Both the position numbers and the translations under genes were made by a program. From Chthoniobacterales bacterium (lineage in GTDB: Bacteria > Verrucomicrobiota > Verrucomicrobiia > Chthoniobacterales > UBA10450), in contig JAICXG010000109.1 in the NCBI GenBank assembly GCA_025980625.1, positions 1 through 8,810 of the forward strand: a stretch of 8,810 nt of DNA, written 5' to 3'. Below the pieces are notes generated by a model. It did not search any database and was not told the DNA's origin. It saw nothing but the letters and a program-made list of their open reading frames with translations. Positions 4,820-8,810 of this stretch are shown here, piece by piece (positions within the stretch are counted from its first letter, which is position 1; each line of letters starts with the position of its first letter).

Positions 4820-7423
4820 TCAAGGTTTGTTTTGCGCTGTCCTCTCAAAGTGATTCGCCGGCCGAACCGTCGCAAGGACGTAGGGTTGATTGAAATATTT
4901 CGCCGCCACCCGTTGGATCTGGCCGCCGGTGATGGACTCGATCTCCTCCTCGAGCTTCTTATAATGATCGAAGCCCAATCCGTAAAGCTCGTCCAGTGCG
5001 GACATGTAGCCAAACGAATCGTTGCCCTGATTGGCGATCCGCTGTTGCCCGATCAGCTTTTTCTTCGCCCGCGCCAGTTCTTCAGTCGTTAGGCCGGCGC
5101 TCGCCAGACGCCCAATTTCATCAAGGAGCGCGGCTTTGACCGGCTCGAGCTTGGCCGGGTCGGTCCCGAGATAAAATGCAAACAGTCCCGGGACCAGTCC
5201 CTGCATCTGGCTTGAGCCGACGTAATAGGCGAGTCCCATCTGTTCACGAATCCTGATGAAAAAGCGCGAGCCCAGATCACTGCTCGCTTCGTCGATCAAC
5301 TCCAGCGCATAACGATCGGGACTAAAGATGTCCGTCCCGCGATAGCCGACCATCAGGACTCCCTGCGCTTTCTCCTTTTCCTCCTCGACCACGATAGTCT
5401 TGTCGAAACGCGGCGGGACGGGGGCATGACTCAGCGCCAGTTCGCCCGCCGGTAGCGTTGCGAGCAACTGCTCGAACAGGGATTTCACTTCCAAGGCATC
5501 AACATTGCCGAAAACCGACACCACACCGTTCTTCCCGACGAGGTGGCGATCGCGAAAATCGAGCAGATCTTCACGGCGGAGTCGCGCCACCGATTCGGGC
5601 GATCCTTTCGTTCGCAAGCCGTAGGGATGATTCCCGAAGAGAGCGCGGCGAAGAAGATTGCGCGCCACTGTCGTGAGGTGTTCTTCCTCTTCCCGGATCC
5701 CGGCGAGCTGAACTTCACGTTCACGCGCAATTTCCTTTTCCGGAATCGTGGCGTTGAGCAGCACGTCGCAAAACAGCTCGGCGCCGAGCCGAAAATCGGG
5801 CCGCGTCACTTCGAGCGAGACGCTAAAGCTGTTGTTGCCGGCGTCTGCTGCGAGGTGTCCCCCGACGGCCTCGATCGTGTCGGCGATCTGCTCGCCGGTG
5901 CGCGTTTTTGTTCCCTTCACGAGCGTCTTGGCCATGAGGCGCGTGACGCCGTTCGTCGCAGCAGTCTCGGCCAGGAGGCCGCCGCGGAAAACGGCCACCA
6001 TCGAAACGAGGGGAAGTCGGGGATCTTCCCTAACGAGAAGCCGAAGCCCATTGGCAAGCGTGAATTTCTGCACGTCGCCGGCGGAAACAGCGACCGCTTC
6101 CGTCGTCTTCGCGGCCAGGGTGCCGCGTGGATTGAGCGACACAACGGTCAGGTTATCCTCGATGAGATAGGTTGCCGCCGCCCGTTGAATGTCTGCGAGC
6201 GAGACCTTCTGCAGCGCCTCGAGGTAATCGCGGGTAAAATTGAGATTGCGAGTAAGGAACCAGTTCGAACCGAGATCGGATGCCTGGCCGCGCATCGTGG
6301 TGAGCGAGCCTAACGAGTGGCCTAACGAAATCTTCTTCGCCTTGGCCAGCTCCTCGGCAGTCGCGCCATTTTCCCGCAGCTCGGCAATGATTTGCAGGAT
6401 AGCTCGCTCGGCCTCGACCCGATTCTGCGGCTCGAGCGTCGCGTCGATTCCGAGAATGCCCGGGTCGCCCGGGGTGTAGGAAAACGCAGAAATTCCAAAG
6501 ACCAGCCCGGCTTCCTCGCGCACACGCCGATAAAGCCGGGAGCTGCGACCATCGCCGAGAATGGTGGAAAGCAGGTCAATCGCCGGCACGTCAGGATGCG
6601 TGATCTCCGGCACGTGCCAGGCGAGCGCGAGGCGGGTGAGCTCGGTTGCGAATTCTTCGTTCACCTCCCGCCGGCCCTGTTGCCCTGGCTCGCGCGGAAT
6701 ATAGCGCGGCTCGAGCGGGCGGGCCGGATACGGCGCAAAGCACTCCGCCAGCTGGGTGTAAATTTTGCCCGCATCGACGTCTCCAACCACGACAAACGTG
6801 AGATTGTTAGGCACGTAGCGGCTGCGGTAGTACTCGACCACATCCTGCTGCCTCAGCTGATCAAAGATTTGCAGCTCGCCGATCACCGGCAGCCGATAGG
6901 GATGACGCTGGTAAGCCGTCTTGAACATGAGCTGCCCGACCATCCGGTCCGGATCATCATAGGTCATGGCGAACTCGCGCCGAATCACTTCCTGCTCCCT
7001 CGCGTATTCCTCCGCCGGCACGGTTGAATTCATCATCGCGTCGGACAAAACATCGAGCGCGACCGGGACGCCTTCCTTCGGGACATCAACCCAATACACC
7101 GTCCGGTCAAAAGAGGTGTAGGCGTTGATGTAACCGCCTTCGTCCTGGATGGCCTGCGCAATCGCGTTCGTTGTCCGCTTCTTTGTGCCTTTGAAAAGCA
7201 TGTGCTCGAGAATGTGGGAAAGCCCGGCCCCGAGATGACGCCCTTCGTCGATGCTCCCGGTGCCGCACCACGCCTGGACACTCGCGACCGGCGCGCTCCG
7301 GTCGATTTGCACGATGATCGTTAGGCCGTTAGGCAGGGTCCACTTCTGTGCCGTGACGGGCGGAAACGTGATCGCCGCCGCGCTCGCCGGCGGGGCACTT
7401 TTCAATCGATCGCTCTTCAGCAC
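4820..7423 (-). CDS. M16 family zinc peptidase, two fused M16 domains (active N-half, degenerate C-half)
   Basis: This 867-residue protein has two tandem M16 (insulinase/processing-peptidase-like) domains, about 27-435 and 452-855. The N-terminal one carries the inverted zinc motif HILEH (70-74) and a distal Glu150 about 76 residues on, in the EQEVIRRE context; together these bind zinc and activate water. It also has EGGYINAYTSFDRTVY (95-110) and the substrate-side RRVREEAGLVF (299-309). In the C-terminal half the aligned motif positions are R495, A498 and K499, so it cannot bind zinc, but it keeps RIREQMGLAYYV (724-735), typical of the non-catalytic partner. The pair should close into a clamshell that degrades peptides. 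I see no signal peptide or membrane span, so it is probably cytoplasmic. The start is GTG at 7423; no in-frame ATG precedes the domain, and no Shine-Dalgarno is evident. It lies 37 bases after the Minf_1886 gene. Five exact copies of the iterated octamer fall inside it. Confidence 0.92.
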   Translation of the reverse strand: MLKSDRLKSAPPASAAAITFPPVTAQKWTLPNGLTIIVQIDRSAPVASVQAWCGTGSIDEGRHLGAGLSHILEHMLFKGTKKRTTNAIAQAIQDEGGYINAYTSFDRTVYWVDVPKEGVPVALDVLSDAMMNSTVPAEEYAREQEVIRREFAMTYDDPDRMVGQLMFKTAYQRHPYRLPVIGELQIFDQLRQQDVVEYYRSRYVPNNLTFVVVGDVDAGKIYTQLAECFAPYPARPLEPRYIPREPGQQGRREVNEEFATELTRLALAWHVPEITHPDVPAIDLLSTILGDGRSSRLYRRVREEAGLVFGISAFSYTPGDPGILGIDATLEPQNRVEAERAILQIIAELRENGATAEELAKAKKISLGHSLGSLTTMRGQASDLGSNWFLTRNLNFTRDYLEALQKVSLADIQRAAATYLIEDNLTVVSLNPRGTLAAKTTEAVAVSAGDVQKFTLANGLRLLVREDPRLPLVSMVAVFRGGLLAETAATNGVTRLMAKTLVKGTKTRTGEQIADTIEAVGGHLAADAGNNSFSVSLEVTRPDFRLGAELFCDVLLNATIPEKEIAREREVQLAGIREEEEHLTTVARNLLRRALFGNHPYGLRTKGSPESVARLRREDLLDFRDRHLVGKNGVVSVFGNVDALEVKSLFEQLLATLPAGELALSHAPVPPRFDKTIVVEEEKEKAQGVLMVGYRGTDIFSPDRYALELIDEASSDLGSRFFIRIREQMGLAYYVGSSQMQGLVPGLFAFYLGTDPAKLEPVKAALLDEIGRLASAGLTTEELARAKKKLIGQQRIANQGNDSFGYMSALDELYGLGFDHYKKLEEEIESITGGQIQRVAAKYFNQPYVLATVRPANHFERTAQNKP

Positions 7424-7460
7424 GACGATGGACCAGGTGCAAATTTCCCCAGTCTCCCGA

Positions 7461-7895
7461 TCATGAAATCTTCGGCTCGGGGAGAGCGGGCGGAAGCTGC
7501 GCCGCTCCGCTCGGAGACGGCTGAAATGGCTTCACAAAAGCATCCCGAAAATCATAGACCGCCTTGAAATCATCGATCGAGTCCTGCTCGGTTTTTCCAA
7601 AAATCCCGGCGTCAATCAGGTTGAAGACCATGTTGCCGACATCTTCGCAGCGCTCGATGCCCCAGTGGGAGAAAACCGTCGGCACCATTGGCCCGAATTC
7701 CTTCAGCGCATAAGTCCGCACGCCCTCGAGCAATTCCGGGCCGGCGACGTGGCGGACCGCGGCCCCTTTCGATTTTTTCTGCTGCTTGGTGGTGTAATCG
7801 AGCGCGTCGCGCAGGAACACGTAGGCGTCGCGGTGGTAACGGTTGTCGGTCGCGACGATCGAGTCGAGGGCTTCGGCAAATCCAATTTTCTGCAT
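7461..7895 (-). CDS. Minf_1886 family protein (Verrucomicrobia/Planctomycetes-restricted, function unknown)
   Basis: This 144-residue protein matches the Minf_1886 family, largely limited to Verrucomicrobia and Planctomycetes. Recognisable blocks are FAEALDSIVATDNRYHRDAY (6-25), VFLRDALDYTTKQQKK (26-41), RHVAGPELLEGVRTYALKEF (48-67), GPMVPTVFSHWGIERCEDVG (68-87), NMVFNLIDAGIFGKTEQDS (88-106) and DFKAVYDFRDAF (109-120). The last 20 residues are a Pro/Ala-rich tail. It has no signal peptide, membrane span or catalytic motif I can name; its function is not known to me. The start ATG at 7895 lies at the beginning of the conserved block, although no Shine-Dalgarno precedes it. The M16 peptidase gene follows after 37 bases, so the two probably share a transcript. 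Confidence 0.9.
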   Translation of the reverse strand: MQKIGFAEALDSIVATDNRYHRDAYVFLRDALDYTTKQQKKSKGAAVRHVAGPELLEGVRTYALKEFGPMVPTVFSHWGIERCEDVGNMVFNLIDAGIFGKTEQDSIDDFKAVYDFRDAFVKPFQPSPSGAAQLPPALPEPKIS

Positions 7896-7971
7896 GGGAA
7901 AGAGGCGTTCCGGAGAACGCGAGCACCTATGATAATCAGCAACCGCGTGCGGAGCAACTCGCCCGATCGAG
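7896..7971. other. Short intergenic gap
   Basis: These 76 bases separate two leftward genes. I see no terminator with a T run and no good promoter match, so the downstream genes may be read through from the gene at the right edge. This is weak negative evidence only. Confidence 0.3.
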
Positions 7972-8810
7972 TTACTGCATTTCCATTTCGAGCGAGTCGA
8001 GGTAAACCGAAATCGGATCGCGCCGGCGCTGCGCGCTCTTTTCTCCCGCGTCAGCCTTCAGCACTTGGCGAAAGGCGCCGCTCATGGTTTTCAACTGCGT
8101 CGCTTCATACCAATTGAGGTAATCATCGATCTCGCGGGTCTGGCGTTCGACCAATCTGCGGTCGCTCGCAACTCGCGCGAGGCGTTCGGCAACGTCGCGG
8201 GTCTTCCCCCGCGCCAGCAGTTGGGCAATTTCGTAATCCTCCTGCACAATCGGTCGATACGAAGGATGGGCCCGGGCGCAGAGGAGAAGCAGTTGCCGGC
8301 TCAACTGGTCGAGAACACGATGCGCCGCCGGCAATCGCAAAAACCGGGAGTAATCGCCTAACGAATACTGCTGCTTTTTGTCATCCGTATCGGCAATCCG
8401 AAAATGCAATAGACGATCAAGCAGCGACGCGGTCTCCGGCGCATTCAGGACTTCATAGCGATCACTCGCTGCCAGGGAAGCGACACCCAACGCCCACCAT
8501 TTGCCGGGTGAACGGCCCAACGTCTCGGGAAAATGGACAATTAAATCCGCCATCGGATCGTTAGGCGCAGACGGCAGATCTTCGAGGTACTGCACGAGTT
8601 TTCGGCGACCGCCGGACGCGCCGAGCAACAGTCGCAGGAGCGCCTCCGAATAAGCGTGGTAAAGGCGCCGCGCGGGCGGATCGAGCCGGGTGCCATCTTG
8701 CCTAACGACGTCTTCCAATGGCGTGAGCTTGTTTGCGTCCAACATGCTTTGAAGAAGGCGCGCGCTTTCGTCGCTGTCGGCTCCGGGTTGCAACTCGACC
8801 GCGCCCTCGA
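7972..8810 (-). CDS. Unrecognised helical protein, C-terminal part (5' end beyond the window)
   Basis: At least 279 codons are open from the right edge to TAA 7972-7974. The frame continues past the TTG at 8793, which some tools might take as a start, so the true start lies outside the window. The product looks soluble and helical. Noteworthy blocks are RLYHAYSEALLRLLLGASGG followed by RRKLVQYLEDL, then KWWALGVASLAASDRYEVL, and a charged tail with ERLARVASDRRLVERQTREI, DDYLNWYEA and a final SVYLDSLEMEMQ. The Tyr-x-x-x-(E/S)-hydrophobic helix followed by GGRxKLxxYL resembles the segment downstream of the catalytic motif in peptidase-MA-like gluzincins. That would suggest a metalloprotease-like protein whose HExxH lies beyond the edge. 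This is a guess from pattern only. It is the first visible gene of the leftward cluster. It contains three copies of the iterated octamer (8357, 8568, 8701). Confidence 0.7.
   Translation of the reverse strand, partial: EGAVELQPGADSDESARLLQSMLDANKLTPLEDVVRQDGTRLDPPARRLYHAYSEALLRLLLGASGGRRKLVQYLEDLPSAPNDPMADLIVHFPETLGRSPGKWWALGVASLAASDRYEVLNAPETASLLDRLLHFRIADTDDKKQQYSLGDYSRFLRLPAAHRVLDQLSRQLLLLCARAHPSYRPIVQEDYEIAQLLARGKTRDVAERLARVASDRRLVERQTREIDDYLNWYEATQLKTMSGAFRQVLKADAGEKSAQRRRDPISVYLDSLEMEMQ

Larger units (their letters stand above)
736..8708. repeat. Iterated octamer CCTAACGA/TCGTTAGG, 12 exact copies across the window
   Basis: Exact copies reading TCGTTAGG on the plus strand start at 736, 4379, 5086, 7318 and 8568. 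Copies reading CCTAACGA start at 891, 1384, 6029, 6309, 6321, 8357 and 8701. All except 6029 extend to the 9-mer GCCTAACGA/TCGTTAGGC. One-base variants are TCGTTAGT (1883), TTGTTAGGC (6804) and CCGTTAGGC (7326). All the exact copies lie inside or at the very end of genes, in all three codon phases: S-L-G (TCG TTA GGC) at 1384, 6309, 6321 and 8357; P-N (CCT AAC) at 736 and 8568; L-T (CTA ACG) at 5086 and 7318; V-R (GTT AGG) at 891, 6029 and 8701; and a stop codon at 4379. The positions are read directly; any function is inferred. Confidence 0.85.

Noticed and set aside
4466..5092. Plus-strand open frame of 208 codons
   Set aside because: Antisense to DUF1844 and to the end of the M16 gene; no recognisable domain.
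5543..6313. Plus-strand open frame of 256 codons
   Set aside because: It lies wholly antisense to the M16 peptidase, whose conserved motifs are on the minus strand. Long antisense frames are common in GC-rich genes, and this translation matches nothing I know.
6392..7027. Plus-strand open frame of 211 codons
   Set aside because: Antisense to the catalytic M16 domain; shadow of its codon composition.
8791..8793. TTG at 8793 as start of the right-edge gene
   Set aside because: The frame stays open upstream to the window edge (EGAVE precedes it), so the gene is more likely truncated than started there.
1..8810. CRISPR array, tRNA, rRNA or insertion sequence
   Set aside because: I read both strands for regularly spaced direct repeats, cloverleaf-like arms with a CCA-type end, rRNA-like segments and transposase motifs, and saw none. 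The only dispersed repeat is the short iterated octamer.

Overview
The window looks like chromosomal DNA from a GC-rich bacterium (roughly 60% GC by eye), most likely a soil verrucomicrobium of the Chthoniobacterales/Udaeobacter type. Three things point there. One gene belongs to the Minf_1886 family, known mainly from Verrucomicrobia and Planctomycetes. The left edge carries the start of the cytochrome subunit ActA of alternative complex III. A secreted hydrolase ends in two copies of a beta-rich domain of a kind common in secreted proteins of Verrucomicrobia and Acidobacteria. The lineage is inferred from these protein families; there is no rRNA gene here to confirm it.

Layout, left to right. 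Positions 1-297 (minus) are the first 99 codons of actA, running off the left edge; its usual partners actB-F would lie beyond it. Positions 298-674 are non-coding and hold a long hairpin (561-607) and a probable terminator (635-668) for the next gene. Positions 675-1175 (minus) encode a GNAT acetyltransferase of the spermidine/thialysine acetyltransferase type. Positions 1320-2423 (minus) encode a type IB DNA topoisomerase. Positions 2586-4340 (plus) encode the only rightward gene, an exported alpha/beta hydrolase with a Pro/Thr linker and two C-terminal repeat domains. From 4382 to the right edge four genes lie on the minus strand and read leftward: an unrecognised helical protein (truncated by the edge), a Minf_1886 protein, a two-domain M16 zinc peptidase and a DUF1844 protein. 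The last three are separated by 37 and 15 bases and look co-transcribed.

The genes do not form one pathway. They cover respiration (ActA), small-molecule acetylation, DNA topology, extracytoplasmic hydrolysis and proteolysis. No mobile element, CRISPR array, tRNA or rRNA was seen.

The most unusual signal is at DNA level. The non-palindromic octamer CCTAACGA/TCGTTAGG occurs 12 times in 8.8 kb, where simple base composition predicts about 0.25. Eleven of the 12 extend to the 9-mer GCCTAACGA. The copies occur in both orientations, in all three codon phases, and use codons that are rare in GC-rich genes (TTA, CTA, AGG). This suggests a sequence kept for its own sake, comparable in density to DNA uptake sequences or to the HIP1 element of cyanobacteria.
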